From assembly GCF_000502875.1 (NCBI RefSeq), contig NZ_AYWX01000001.1, positions 822,506 to 865,277 of the forward strand: a DNA stretch of 42,772 bases. Reading direction: 5' to 3'. The stretch is from Mesorhizobium sp. L2C084A000. GTDB taxonomy: Bacteria; Pseudomonadota; Alphaproteobacteria; Rhizobiales; Rhizobiaceae. Both the position numbers and the translations under genes were made by a program. The notes beneath the pieces are model-generated. The model saw only the letters and a list, made by a program, of their open reading frames with translations, was not told the origin of the DNA and ran no database searches. Shown here piece after piece: positions 26,190 to 35,111 of this stretch (within the stretch, counting starts at the first letter, position 1; each line of letters begins with the position of its first letter).

Positions 26190-27355
26190 CGCACCCGCTC
26201 CAAAATCGAGACGTAGTTTGTGACGGCAGCACCGCCCATGTTGAAGACACCGGCAAGGCTCGCATTCGAAACCTGCATGCCGCCGGCCTCGTTCATCAGT
26301 TGCTGTGCCGCCATCACATGCATGGAGACACCGGTCGCGCCGAGCGGATGGCCCCTCGCCTTAAGGCCGCCGGAAGGATTGACCGGCAGGCGGCCGGAGC
26401 GTTCCGCAATCCCTTCGCGCACGACGCGAAACCCTTGGCCTGGCGAGGCCAGGCCCATTGCCTCGTATTCGATCAGTTCCGCAATAGTGAAGCAGTCATG
26501 TGTCTCGACAAGGTCGAGATCATCAATTGCCAAGCGGGAGGTCCCAAGCGCCGATGCCCAGGCCCGCCTCGCGCCGTCAAAGGCGATTGGATCGCGCCAG
26601 CTCAGCGCCATGAAGTCGTTGGCATGGCTTCTGGCGCGAAATGCGATCGCACGAGACATTTGGGCCGCCGTCTCGTCGTCCGCTATGACGATGGCTACAG
26701 CACCATCCGACACCAGGGAACAATCCGTTCGCCGCAGAGGGGAGGCGACATAGGGGTTACGCTCCGATACCGTATTGCAGAAGTCGAAACCCAGATCCTT
26801 GCGCATATGCGCGACGGGGTTGCCGACCCCGTTGCGATGGTTCTTGGCGGCGATCATCGCCAGTTCCTCGGATCTGTCGCCATGCCGCTGGAAATAGTTC
26901 TGCGCGATGCCACCGAATACGCCCGCGAAACCGCCTTCCACGTCCGCCTCTTCCTTGCGATAGCAGCCGGACATCAGGACATCGCCAACCTCGCTGGAAG
27001 GCAGGCCGGTCATCTTTTCGGCACCAATCACCAAAGCGATCCGTCCGCGGCCGGCCTCGATGAAATCGAGTGCACCAAAAAGAGCGGCTGAACCCGTCGC
27101 GCAGGCATTTTCGAAACGCACAGCGGGGGTCGCGGCAAGGCCGTGATGACTCATACCGACAAGTGCCGCCTGAAAATCCTGACGCGAAAAACCGTTGTTG
27201 TAGACGCCAACGAAGATCCCGTCGACGTCGGAGGGACCGACGCTGGCATGGCCGAGCGCCGGCCCAACGACTTCCGCCATCAACGTTTCGGTGTCGGGGG
27301 CCGCGGACTTCCCGAAATTGCTGTGGGCCCAACCGATCATCTGCGCTTTGGCCAT
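26186..27355 (-). CDS. Thiolase family protein (SCP2-type acetyl-CoA acetyltransferase)
   Basis: 389 residues. The nucleophilic cysteine is Cys85 in RFENACATGSAAL; the catalytic histidines are in DLVETHDCFTIAELIEYEAMGL and GGLKARGHPLGATG. The C-terminal second cysteine of classic thiolases is replaced by NMGGAA, as in the SCP2 subfamily. It cleaves 3-ketoacyl-CoA with CoA, or runs in reverse. SCP2-type thiolases often have a DUF35 partner, which is absent here. ATG 27355 is chosen for its AGGAAGAGG site. Together with the synthetase it implies CoA-dependent degradation of the imported compound. Confidence 0.9.
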   Translation of the reverse strand: MAKAQMIGWAHSNFGKSAAPDTETLMAEVVGPALGHASVGPSDVDGIFVGVYNNGFSRQDFQAALVGMSHHGLAATPAVRFENACATGSAALFGALDFIEAGRGRIALVIGAEKMTGLPSSEVGDVLMSGCYRKEEADVEGGFAGVFGGIAQNYFQRHGDRSEELAMIAAKNHRNGVGNPVAHMRKDLGFDFCNTVSERNPYVASPLRRTDCSLVSDGAVAIVIADDETAAQMSRAIAFRARSHANDFMALSWRDPIAFDGARRAWASALGTSRLAIDDLDLVETHDCFTIAELIEYEAMGLASPGQGFRVVREGIAERSGRLPVNPSGGLKARGHPLGATGVSMHVMAAQQLMNEAGGMQVSNASLAGVFNMGGAAVTNYVSILERVR

Positions 27356-27434
27356 GCCTCTTCCTTTCGGCACTCGACGAGCGCCGTTCAATCAGCAAGT
27401 TCTCTGATTGCGGCAAACGCTGCCGCCATTACGT

Positions 27435-28799
27435 TCAGGCGCTCGCGCGCAATCCCGGCTGCGCCGAAATCTCGCTCTCGAAAGCGCGGATGCCGGCGGT
27501 GAACGACTCCATCATTTCCTCGATTTCAGCTTCGCTGATCGTCAGCGGAGGACAGACCATCAGCCATTCTCCAAACGAACCGCCGGCCGTGCGCCGCGAG
27601 AACAAGAGCAGTCCGTGGTCGCGACAGATCATTCCTATCCGCTCGCTCGCCCGCATTTCCGCCGCGAACGGCTCCTTGGTGACTTGGTCCGCGACGATCT
27701 CTACGGCCATGTGCAGGCCAAGTCCGCGAATGTCGCCGATGATGCCGGTCTTGCCCTTGATGTCCTCCAATCGGGAATTGATCAGCGCGCCCAAATTCCG
27801 CGCCCGCTCCATGAGACCGTCTTCCTCGACAACCGTCAGAACCATGTCGGATGCAGCACAACTGACTGGATTGGCTGAATAGGTGTGGCCGTGCTTGAAG
27901 CCGCCCGAACGGCGCACATCGCTCACCATGTCTGCCGACGCCAGGACCACGCCGAGTGGCGCATAGGAGCCGCTGACGCCCTTTGCGAGCGTGACGATAT
28001 CGGGCCGGCAATCCGGCCAATGATGACCGGCGAGGAACTTGCCCGTCCTGCCAGCGCCGCTCATGATCTCGTCGTAGATCAGCATTACGCCATAGCGGTT
28101 ACAAATCTCGCGGATGCGGGTGGAATAGCTGTCCGGGGAAACCAGGGCTCCGGTCGATACGCCGCCGACCGGTTCGATCATGAAGGCGAGGATGGTTTCG
28201 GGACCTTCGCTCAGGATCGTTTCTTCCAGCTGCCGAACACAACGGTCGACGACATCCTGCTCGCTTTCGCCGGCGGGGCGCCGATACATCAGCGGCGCGT
28301 CGATCTTGGGCATTTCGACAAACATCGGGCGGTAGGCGGCCGCGTAGTCAGGGTCACCGGTAATGCCCAGAAGCGCCGTTGTCGCCCCGTGATAGGAAGG
28401 TATGCGGCTGATGATCTTGAAGCGCGATGCCTGACCTCGCGCCACCGCCACCTGACGGGCGAATTTGATCGCGGCCTCATTGGCCTCCGAGCCGCCGGAG
28501 ACGAAGAAGGCAGCGCCATAGTTCCAATTGCTGAGGCGCTCGAGCCTGTCGGCCAGCCGCTCGTTGGGGTCGTTGTCCCATCGCATACTGTGAGCATAAA
28601 TAATGCGCCCCATCTGGTCGCGCATCGCTTCCAGGACCCTGGGATGGGCATGGCCGACATTGACCGAAATGGCACCCGACGATCCATCGAGCAGACGGCG
28701 ACCGGTGCTGTCCCAGATATATACGCCCTCACCACGGACGACTTTCGGGAATTCTTTCGTGCCTTCGGGCGTGATGAAATGCTGATAGCGCAGTGTCAT
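27435..28799 (-). CDS. Class III aminotransferase (PLP-dependent)
   Basis: 454 residues. Features of class III (omega) transaminases: GSEANEAAIKFAR for cofactor phosphate, ISRIPSYHGATTALLGITGD, MIEPVGGVSTGA, Asp243 in LIYDEIMSGAGRTGKF contacting the pyridine nitrogen, and PLP-lysine Lys273 in TLAKGVSGSYAPLG. Such enzymes move an amino group from an omega-amino acid, amine or beta-amino acid to a keto acid. It lies in the operon between the TetR gene (36-bp gap) and the thiolase gene (79-bp gap). It probably deaminates the imported substrate before CoA activation; the amino donor is not identifiable. Confidence 0.93.
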   Translation of the reverse strand: MTLRYQHFITPEGTKEFPKVVRGEGVYIWDSTGRRLLDGSSGAISVNVGHAHPRVLEAMRDQMGRIIYAHSMRWDNDPNERLADRLERLSNWNYGAAFFVSGGSEANEAAIKFARQVAVARGQASRFKIISRIPSYHGATTALLGITGDPDYAAAYRPMFVEMPKIDAPLMYRRPAGESEQDVVDRCVRQLEETILSEGPETILAFMIEPVGGVSTGALVSPDSYSTRIREICNRYGVMLIYDEIMSGAGRTGKFLAGHHWPDCRPDIVTLAKGVSGSYAPLGVVLASADMVSDVRRSGGFKHGHTYSANPVSCAASDMVLTVVEEDGLMERARNLGALINSRLEDIKGKTGIIGDIRGLGLHMAVEIVADQVTKEPFAAEMRASERIGMICRDHGLLLFSRRTAGGSFGEWLMVCPPLTISEAEIEEMMESFTAGIRAFESEISAQPGLRASA

Positions 28800-28835
28800 G
28801 AGTATCCTCGCACTGTTGCCTGCTTGGGGGTCCTT

Positions 28836-29657
28836 TCAGGACTGTTTGGCAGGGTAAGAGAAACCATTGAGTGGGGAATTCGCCGTTAGCAGCCTGGGGT
28901 CGGGATCGGAGCCGAACAGCATGCGATGGCGGGTGAAGGCCAGGAGTTCCGCCACGTGCTCGTCATTACGCGGATCGTCGGGGAACGCCGCGCCGAAGAT
29001 TTCGTCGACATAGATGCGGGTCATTATCTCGTCGGCGAACGCGCTCGTTGCATGCCCAATGAACCGATCGAACGCGGCGGGCACCGGCTGCTTCGCATGA
29101 TCCCTGGCGATTGCCGAAAGTATTTCGGCCCATTGCGCCGTCAGCTTCAACCAGACCGCGTTGGCTTCCGCGTCCTGCCGCTTCATTTGGAACAGCGATC
29201 GAAAGAACATCCGGCGGCGGCGGAAAGCTCCGACGATCTCGATGAATGTCGCCTTCATCTGGGAGAACAGGTCGACAAATTCGTCGCCTTCGGGAATTGC
29301 TGGCGCGATGTCGACGGCGGCGAACTCCGAGAAGACCTCAAGCACCAGGTCACGGATGCTGTCGAAATGCAGGTAGAATGTTCCTGCTGCGACCTTTGCC
29401 TTGCCGGTGATCGAGCCAATGGTAAGGCTGGCAAGGTCGCTTTCCGTCAAGCAATCGAGAGCCGCCCGCTTCAGCTTTGCGCGCGTGCGCGCGCTCTTGC
29501 CTTCGCCACCCCCGCCCTTGATCTGCGCATTCAGCGCGGCGACGTAGCGATCACCCAATGCCAAATGCGCTCCCGCAGTAGCCGCTTGGCTCCGGCCTGA
29601 CGAGGTTGCAGTCGGCGAGGCACTTGGCGCGTTCCGATCCGTCATCTTGTCCCTCAT
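28836..29657 (-). CDS. TetR-family transcriptional regulator
   Basis: 273 residues. An N-terminal Ser/Ala-rich, probably disordered extension of about 50 residues precedes the TetR HTH (about 55-105: RTRAKLKRAALDCLTESDLASLTIGSITGKAKVAAGTFYLHFDSIRDLVLEVF). The C-terminal helical part should bind the inducer and dimerise. The start overlaps the ABC ATPase stop by 1 bp (TGATG); an in-frame ATG at 29645 is an alternative. Lying within the operon it likely regulates, it is presumably autoregulated through the inverted repeat at 32461-32488. Confidence 0.9.
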   Translation of the reverse strand: MRDKMTDRNAPSASPTATSSGRSQAATAGAHLALGDRYVAALNAQIKGGGGEGKSARTRAKLKRAALDCLTESDLASLTIGSITGKAKVAAGTFYLHFDSIRDLVLEVFSEFAAVDIAPAIPEGDEFVDLFSQMKATFIEIVGAFRRRRMFFRSLFQMKRQDAEANAVWLKLTAQWAEILSAIARDHAKQPVPAAFDRFIGHATSAFADEIMTRIYVDEIFGAAFPDDPRNDEHVAELLAFTRHRMLFGSDPDPRLLTANSPLNGFSYPAKQS

Positions 29658-30514
29658 CAGGAAGCCGCCGCCAAGAGCGTGCGGTCAGGCAGTGCCTCAC
29701 CGACCAGTCTCTCGAATTGGCCGGCAAGCTCGGCCAGGTCGAGCGCTGCTTTCTTCTCGCCCGATAGATCCATCACCACCTTGCCGCGATGCATCATCAG
29801 CACGCGATCGGTATGGCTGAGCGCGTGACCAAGGTCATGCGTGACCATGACCGTCGTGATGCCTTGCGCGCGCACTATCTCCCCGGTTACGTCAGCAACG
29901 ATTTTCGCGCGCTTGGGGTCGAGCGCCGACACGTGCTCATCGAGCAGCAGAACACGCGGATTGCGCACCGCGGCCATCGCCATCGCCACTGCCTGGCGTT
30001 GCCCTCCGGACAGAGTGCCCGTCGATTCGCCAAGTCGGTCTTCCAGTCCCATGCCAAATCGCTGAAGCGCGCTTCTCGCGGCGAGCCTCACGCCATTGCG
30101 GTCATAGCGACGTAGGCGGAAGGCACGCTCCTTGCCCATCACGGCGAGCGCAAAATTCTCCTCGATACTGAGTGAGGACAGCACGTTGTGCTCGGGGTTC
30201 TGGCGAACGAGGGCAATCTTGGAAGCCCTCTGCCACGAAGGCTTTTCGCTCATGTCCTCATCGTCAATGGAGAGTAACCCTTCATCTAGGAGCAGCGTCC
30301 CCATCAGGATTGAGAGCAGGGTGGACTTTCCAGCACCGTTGGATCCGATTAGCGCAACGTAGGAGCCGCGCGCGATATCAAGGGTCAGATCATCCAGTGC
30401 GGTGAAGACTTCCTTTTTGCCAAGGCCGGCAAAGCGTTTCGTCGCGTGGCGAAGACGTATCGCTGGTGGTGCGCCACCAATGCGTCGCTCAGAGAAGGGT
30501 GGTGACACGATCAT
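29657..30514 (-). CDS. ABC transporter ATPase (TrpZ-like, for COG2984/COG4120 importers)
   Basis: 285 residues. Walker A GSNGAGKST, Q-loop ALVRQNPEHNVLSSLSIEENFALA, signature LSGGQRQAVAMAMAA, Walker B VLLLDEHVSALDP (His replaces the usual Pro after DE) and switch VMVTHDLGHAL are all present. It powers the permease encoded just upstream, whose end its start overlaps by 26 bp. ATG 30514 is the best start; the frame is open to 30607 but that is permease DNA. The three-gene set matches importers for aromatic amino acids or similar compounds. Confidence 0.9.
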   Translation of the reverse strand: MIVSPPFSERRIGGAPPAIRLRHATKRFAGLGKKEVFTALDDLTLDIARGSYVALIGSNGAGKSTLLSILMGTLLLDEGLLSIDDEDMSEKPSWQRASKIALVRQNPEHNVLSSLSIEENFALAVMGKERAFRLRRYDRNGVRLAARSALQRFGMGLEDRLGESTGTLSGGQRQAVAMAMAAVRNPRVLLLDEHVSALDPKRAKIVADVTGEIVRAQGITTVMVTHDLGHALSHTDRVLMMHRGKVVMDLSGEKKAALDLAELAGQFERLVGEALPDRTLLAAAS

Positions 30515-31439
30515 TCTCCAAGAATTGCACATGTTTGCGCCGACGGGCACGCCAGCCTTCGAACCCGGAAATCGTAAGCGTGCCCTTGCCGTGGATGCGG
30601 GCCGCAATAAAGGCGAAGACCAGCAACGCCGTGATCAGCCGAACGGAGTTCGGCGGAATGCCCAACCTCAGGCTCAGCGCCACGATGCAGCGATAGATGA
30701 TCACGCCCATGATCACCGAAGCGATGCCGACGGCGACCTTGTCGGAGCGAATGACGCTTGTCCCGATCGTCAGGGCTGCCAACCCAACGACGATGACGCC
30801 GCCCTGGATGGAAACGTCCATGAAACCCTGGCTCTGCGCCACCAGCGCGCCCGAGGCAGCGGCCAGCGAATTGGCCAACATCAGGCCAAGCACCTGGTGC
30901 ATCTCGGTGCGGATGCCCAGGCTGCGCGCGGTTTGTATGTTCAAGCCGCTTGCGCGTGTCGCAAGGCCGTAGCCAGTGTGCAGAAGCCAGACCAGGAATG
31001 TCGCAAAAATCAACGTCACGGCGCCCGCCACTAGGATCGAAGCGGGCTGGTTGTGCAAGCCCAGAGCCTCGGCCCAGGTGAAGAGCGTAGCAACCCGCAC
31101 GAGAGAGACATTGCCCGTGCCCATCACCGCGATGCTGACGGACCACGCTGCCGTGGTCATCAGGATGCCGGCAAGCAGAACGTTCATCTGCAGGATCACA
31201 TGCAGCAGCGCGGTCACAAGGCCGGCAAGGGCGCCGGCACACATGCCGAGCAGCAGCGACGTAACCGGATCGACCCCCATGAGGAGACTGCTTGCCGCGG
31301 CCGCACCGCCAAGGCCGAAGGAGCCTTCAAGGGTCAGATCCGGCAGGCTCAGCACGTTGATCGCGAGGTAAATCCCCAGCGCCAACGGTCCGTAGAGGAG
31401 CCCGATCTGGGCTCCGATGACAAGCACATCGATCAGCAT
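30489..31439 (-). CDS. ABC transporter permease (TrpY-like, COG4120 family)
   Basis: 316 residues with about eight to nine membrane segments. It opens LIDVLVIGAQIGLLYGPLALGIYLAINVLSLPDLTLEGSFGLGGAAAASSLL, where LPDLTLEGSF is the hallmark of this permease family. The interior carries GYGLATRASGLNIQTARSLGIRTEMHQVLGLMLAN. It acts as a homodimeric inner-membrane channel fed by the periplasmic binding protein encoded 8 bp upstream. Confidence 0.92.
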   Translation of the reverse strand: MLIDVLVIGAQIGLLYGPLALGIYLAINVLSLPDLTLEGSFGLGGAAAASSLLMGVDPVTSLLLGMCAGALAGLVTALLHVILQMNVLLAGILMTTAAWSVSIAVMGTGNVSLVRVATLFTWAEALGLHNQPASILVAGAVTLIFATFLVWLLHTGYGLATRASGLNIQTARSLGIRTEMHQVLGLMLANSLAAASGALVAQSQGFMDVSIQGGVIVVGLAALTIGTSVIRSDKVAVGIASVIMGVIIYRCIVALSLRLGIPPNSVRLITALLVFAFIAARIHGKGTLTISGFEGWRARRRKHVQFLENDRVTTLL

Positions 31440-31447
31440 ACGACGCC

Positions 31448-32413
31448 TCAGTAGGTTTTGACCGCCGAGGTCATCATAGGCTCGGGGATCTTGAGCCCCA
31501 AGGCGTCGGCTTCGGTCTTGTTGATCTCGAAGCCGGCAATCTTGGGAATGACAACCGGCGTCGTGGCGGGGTCAGCACCCTTCAGCACCGCCACGACAAG
31601 GTCGGCTGCCTTCTGCCCGACAGTGACGTAACTGTAGCTGCCAGCCAGGATCGCGCCGCCTTTGACCGCATCGGATGTGCAGCCGAACACGGGAAGCCTG
31701 GCATCCTTGGCAACCTTCAGGGCGCCGGCCATGCCCGAGATCGTCGTCGTGTCGCAGGGAAACTCGATCGCCTGGACGCGTCCAACGAGCGACTGCGCGG
31801 CTTGCGTGGTTTCGCCAGCATTGGCGATCCCGGCGGTCACGTGCTTCAACCCCTTGGCTTCGATATGCGCGACCGCGCGCGCCGCCAGCGGATCGCCTGC
31901 GGGATCGCCGACCTTGTAGATGAGCCCGATGGTCTCAATCGTCGGCAGGATTCCCAGCATGCCGTCGATTTCCGATTCGACGGGAAGAGGATCCGAGACT
32001 CCTGTCATGTTGCCGCCTGGCTTTTCAAGGGACTGAACAATGCCGGCCTCGACGGGCGTCGACACGCCGACGAACACCACTGGCACAGTCTTGGTGGTCT
32101 GCTGTATTGACTGAGCGGCGGCGGTGCCGATGACCACGATTAGATCACAGTCACCACTCGCAAATTGCTGCGCGATCGTCTGCTGTGTCGCCGCATCGGC
32201 CTCGGGGTTCTGGATGTTCTGAACGACCTTATCGCCCCCTGCAGTTTTTAGACCTTCACTCATGCCCTTCAGAATGTCATCGATGACAGGTGCCGAGGCA
32301 TACCTGTTGACACATATGGTCTTGCCCGAGAGCGCTGCATCCTCCGCTTTCGCCGCCCCTGAGGCTGCGAGTGTTAAACCTGCAACCGTCGAAAATGCGA
32401 TTAGTGACTTCAT
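31448..32413 (-). CDS. ABC transporter substrate-binding protein (TrpX-like, COG2984 family)
   Basis: 321 residues. Residues 1-23 are a signal peptide ending SGAAKA. The mature protein has the two-lobed pattern of COG2984: VQNIQNPEADAATQQTIAQQFASGDCDLIVVIGTAAAQSIQQTTKTVPVVFVGVSTPVEAGIV, GLIYKVGDP and PVFGCTSDAVKGGAILAGSYSYVTVGQKAADLVVAVL. It captures the ligand in the periplasm. First gene of the operon, with a GGGGA ribosome site. The family includes tryptophan/tyrosine-type importers, and a transaminable aromatic or omega-amino acid would suit the downstream enzymes; this is inference. Confidence 0.92.
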   Translation of the reverse strand: MKSLIAFSTVAGLTLAASGAAKAEDAALSGKTICVNRYASAPVIDDILKGMSEGLKTAGGDKVVQNIQNPEADAATQQTIAQQFASGDCDLIVVIGTAAAQSIQQTTKTVPVVFVGVSTPVEAGIVQSLEKPGGNMTGVSDPLPVESEIDGMLGILPTIETIGLIYKVGDPAGDPLAARAVAHIEAKGLKHVTAGIANAGETTQAAQSLVGRVQAIEFPCDTTTISGMAGALKVAKDARLPVFGCTSDAVKGGAILAGSYSYVTVGQKAADLVVAVLKGADPATTPVVIPKIAGFEINKTEADALGLKIPEPMMTSAVKTY

Positions 32414-32460
32414 GTCAGTTCCCCATGGTTGGCCGCCTTGCCAGCAGCACTTCTGTTCCG

Positions 32461-32495
32461 ATTATGAAACTGAATGCACTTTCATAATTTGTCAA
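32461..32495 (-). promoter_or_regulatory. Operon promoter with overlapping TetR-type operator
   Basis: ATTATGAAA (32461-32469) and TTTCATAAT (32480-32488) are perfect 9-bp inverted arms with a 10-base spacer, typical of a TetR-family operator. On the minus strand a perfect TTGACA lies immediately upstream (plus-strand 32490-32495), so the arms fall in the spacer and -10 region. A bound repressor would block the operon that begins at 32413. The TetR gene is the fourth gene of this operon. Confidence 0.6.
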
Positions 32496-32556
32496 TCGAG
32501 TTCCATAAAAATGTATGAGAGAGGGTTGATCGCGAGTTTCAAATCTGCAAACGTCT

Positions 32557-32638
32557 GAGGATTGAATTCTTGTATTAATTAATCGAATCAATAGCTTAAA
32601 TACTATTTTGTAGCATCATGACGACCGCCAAAAATGAC
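32557..32638 (+). repeat. Right copy of the 82-bp imperfect direct repeat
   Basis: Same orientation as the copy at 24191-24272, about 8.37 kb away, with 55 of 82 identical positions and no gaps. GAGGATTGAA opens it and AAATGACC closes it. It lies just upstream of the operon promoter. The flanking sequence 32639-32818 has no recognisable gene, only a 5-bp-stem hairpin (TACGTTTTCGTA) near 32740. Confidence 0.65.
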
Positions 32639-32818
32639 CGCGCATGGCCTTTAAATCGATGGCCGGGTTTGCTTCCATGAGGCATTTTGTTTCAACCTCT
32701 AGTAACGTCGGCTCAATAGAAGCTGGGCGCGCCGCCTACGTTTTCGTAGACTTCCGCATCCGCTTCGCGACCGCAACGCCAACTGACGCTGAACGACGGA
32801 TCCATTCACAACGGCTGT

Positions 32819-33205
32819 TCACGCCGCCAAATAGCGGCCGAACTCATCCCTTCGCATCCGACCTTGGGTGACCAGTCGGCTGAGTGTCCCAGGGACGGAT
32901 GTCAACTTCATCCCCGGATTGTCCTTTTCGAGGATGTCTTTGACTTCGGCAGACGATAGAGGCCGCGGACTTTCTGAAACTGCCCGAAGACAAAGTTGCA
33001 GAATCTGCCCATGTCCGGCTCTCTGCGACGTTTCATTTAGACCAAGGAACGCCTCGAGCTGTTCCTTCCTCGCTTCGAGCGCTTCGATCTCGTCATTCAC
33101 TCGCTCAAGTTCTGCCACCGCTTCGTCGTGCATCGTGGCTTCTTCAGCGGCAATCCGCTCTCGCTCGTCGCTGAGGCGGCGCATCTTCTCGGATAAGGTT
33201 TCCAT
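32819..33205 (-). CDS. Small coiled-coil plus winged-helix protein paired with DUF262 nuclease
   Basis: 128 residues. The first about 60 residues are strongly heptad-like and charged (METLSEKMRRLSDERERIAAEEA, ELERVNDEIEALEARKEQLEAFLGL), a clear coiled coil. The rest resembles a winged helix (ILQLCLRAVSESPRPLSSAEVKDILEKDNP, SVPGTLSRLVTQGRMRRDEFGRYLA), a fold found in many small DNA- or partner-binding modules. Start ATG 33205 lies 10 bp after the DUF262 stop, so the two are surely co-transcribed. No family name is recognised; it may be a regulatory or DNA-targeting subunit for the nuclease. Confidence 0.8.
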   Translation of the reverse strand: METLSEKMRRLSDERERIAAEEATMHDEAVAELERVNDEIEALEARKEQLEAFLGLNETSQRAGHGQILQLCLRAVSESPRPLSSAEVKDILEKDNPGMKLTSVPGTLSRLVTQGRMRRDEFGRYLAA

Positions 33206-33215
33206 GTCTGTCCTC

Positions 33216-35012
33216 TCAGGCTGTGGCGCGCGAACTTGTATCTGCCACGTCACCTTGTAGGGAAAGAAGACGCTTTGCGATTAGCTTTTCACGAGCAGCC
33301 ACGAATTCCGGCAGCATTCGTAGGTCCCATAATTGCCGGTCTTCTGGGATCAGATGGCGGTCTAGGAACGAATGATCCCTCGTCTGGATCCACTCCTCGA
33401 ACTTCTGATTGGTCTTGATGAGATTGTCGTGCGAAGTGAGCAGCTGCAGATTTCCTATTCTGTCTGCTGTTTCAAGAATTTCGTCGACGCGGGATGAGTG
33501 GATATTCATTCCCATCAACGTGCGCCGATTGATCAGCGACTTAGGGAAAATATGATCGAGATGATGGGGAATCGCCCCCCAGTTCTTGTCATCGTAGAGG
33601 AGCGACAGAACGAGAAAAGTCGGCTTCTGCCCATATTTGATTTCAATGACGTTTGCCAGCGATTCAGCGTTAATGTTGGCAGCCCGCTTTCGCTGTTTGG
33701 TCAACGCCGAATAAAGCTCGGTGAGCGGGAATTCCTTGTCCACAGTCAGCGATGAGTGGATTGTGTTGCGCGACGCTCCGATGGTGCCGTCCGAATTTCC
33801 GCCGAAGACCCCGTTCAACAGTGATGATACCAACCATCGCCTTATCCGCTCGGCGTTGCGACTATCAAACGCTGTGCTGCCCTCCAGCAAATCCGTGTCG
33901 ATCTTGTAGAGATAGTAGGCGATGGGAAGCAGGGCGTTCAAACTGGTGAGGGTCTCGCGATCGATGCCGAAACGGTTCACGAGAAGGAATGTCCGCCGCA
34001 ATGCCGCTTTGATGCGTGGCCAGTTTTTCCGCATGATCTCAAGGTTATGGCTTGTGAAGTTCTTTACCTGGTAAACATGATCTAAGTCCGAGAGCAGCAG
34101 GCAACCCTTCATCACGAAATCTTTGTTTACTTCGTTCTTCTTATCAAGCCGGGTGTTTAGCATATCAACGAAGCTATAAATCTCCTCGCGCGCCGAAATG
34201 TCCGCCCACTTCGACGATATCATCGACAGCATGAGGTCCGATTTGCTTAGCTTCGTGCCGCCATCGTTTGCCCGCACGAAAATACCCAAGACCCGATCAT
34301 AGTCCTGATCCTTTTCTGTGTAGTAGCAGATGATCTCATCCTTCCACACCATGCGGTGGAGCCGGGTGAGATTTCGATTGACTGTCTTCTCATCCAAGCG
34401 CGAAGCCGTTTCTGGCAGCCTATCGACCAAGTTGTCCTTGTATCTGTCGAACGCGTCATCGCCGGGGTAGTTTAGAATTTCGCCCACCTTGATCCAGAAC
34501 CTGCCCGGAACGGATGGCGGCGCATTCTCGAAAAGCTCGAAGCCGTAGGGATTTTCAATGCCCTCTTCAGCATTGTCGTCGGTCGCTGACCGGGTTGGGT
34601 CTTTGAGTAAGTCGATATAAAGGCGTTTCCGCAGCCAGGCGGATGGGCTGTCCCAGTGCTTATTTTTGGCTTTGACCGTAAAGGATCCGCGCAACCCGAT
34701 CAGCAGCGACGTGAGCCGCTGCTGGCCATCCAGCACGAGAGTGACGTCTCTGCCATCGGTCTCAGCGATCTCATTGTGAACCTCGCCGTAGCGGAAATTC
34801 TCTGCGAACTTATAAATCTGCCAATTCGGCTTGTTCTCCGGAGCCACATCCCAGAAGAGGAATGAACTGATCGGATAGCCCTTCATCAATGAATCGAACA
34901 GAGATAGCACCTGCTCTGCATTCCAGACAAATGGACGCTGGATGGCGGGCAAGAAGTAAGAGCGATTTATCTTATCAATCGTGCTGGCGACTGTTGTGGC
35001 CGTGTAAGGCAT
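33216..35012 (-). CDS. DUF262 and HNH-nuclease (DUF1524-like) protein, GmrSD/BrxU-like
   Basis: 598 residues. The N-terminal DUF262 domain (about 10-330) carries LPAIQRPFVWNAEQVLSLFDSL and the ParB-like nucleotide motif LVLDGQQRLTSLL (95-99). The C-terminal part has an HNH site: HHLDHIFPKS (483-492), then GNLQLLTSHDNLIKTNQKFEEWI. This is the architecture of GmrSD-type modification-dependent restriction enzymes (Type IV), of which BrxU is a BREX-associated example. It would cleave incoming, possibly modified, phage DNA in an NTP-linked way. Length is typical of single-chain forms. Its location beside a BREX locus supports a defence role. Confidence 0.88.
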   Translation of the reverse strand: MPYTATTVASTIDKINRSYFLPAIQRPFVWNAEQVLSLFDSLMKGYPISSFLFWDVAPENKPNWQIYKFAENFRYGEVHNEIAETDGRDVTLVLDGQQRLTSLLIGLRGSFTVKAKNKHWDSPSAWLRKRLYIDLLKDPTRSATDDNAEEGIENPYGFELFENAPPSVPGRFWIKVGEILNYPGDDAFDRYKDNLVDRLPETASRLDEKTVNRNLTRLHRMVWKDEIICYYTEKDQDYDRVLGIFVRANDGGTKLSKSDLMLSMISSKWADISAREEIYSFVDMLNTRLDKKNEVNKDFVMKGCLLLSDLDHVYQVKNFTSHNLEIMRKNWPRIKAALRRTFLLVNRFGIDRETLTSLNALLPIAYYLYKIDTDLLEGSTAFDSRNAERIRRWLVSSLLNGVFGGNSDGTIGASRNTIHSSLTVDKEFPLTELYSALTKQRKRAANINAESLANVIEIKYGQKPTFLVLSLLYDDKNWGAIPHHLDHIFPKSLINRRTLMGMNIHSSRVDEILETADRIGNLQLLTSHDNLIKTNQKFEEWIQTRDHSFLDRHLIPEDRQLWDLRMLPEFVAAREKLIAKRLLSLQGDVADTSSRATA

Positions 35013-35111
35013 TGCTAGATTGATCCAATGGAGCTGTTTGGTTTCGGGATTTCATCGGCGAGCTGCGGTGGTCGATGTAATGAAGCTGTCGTAAGATGTC
35101 GTGGACATCTA

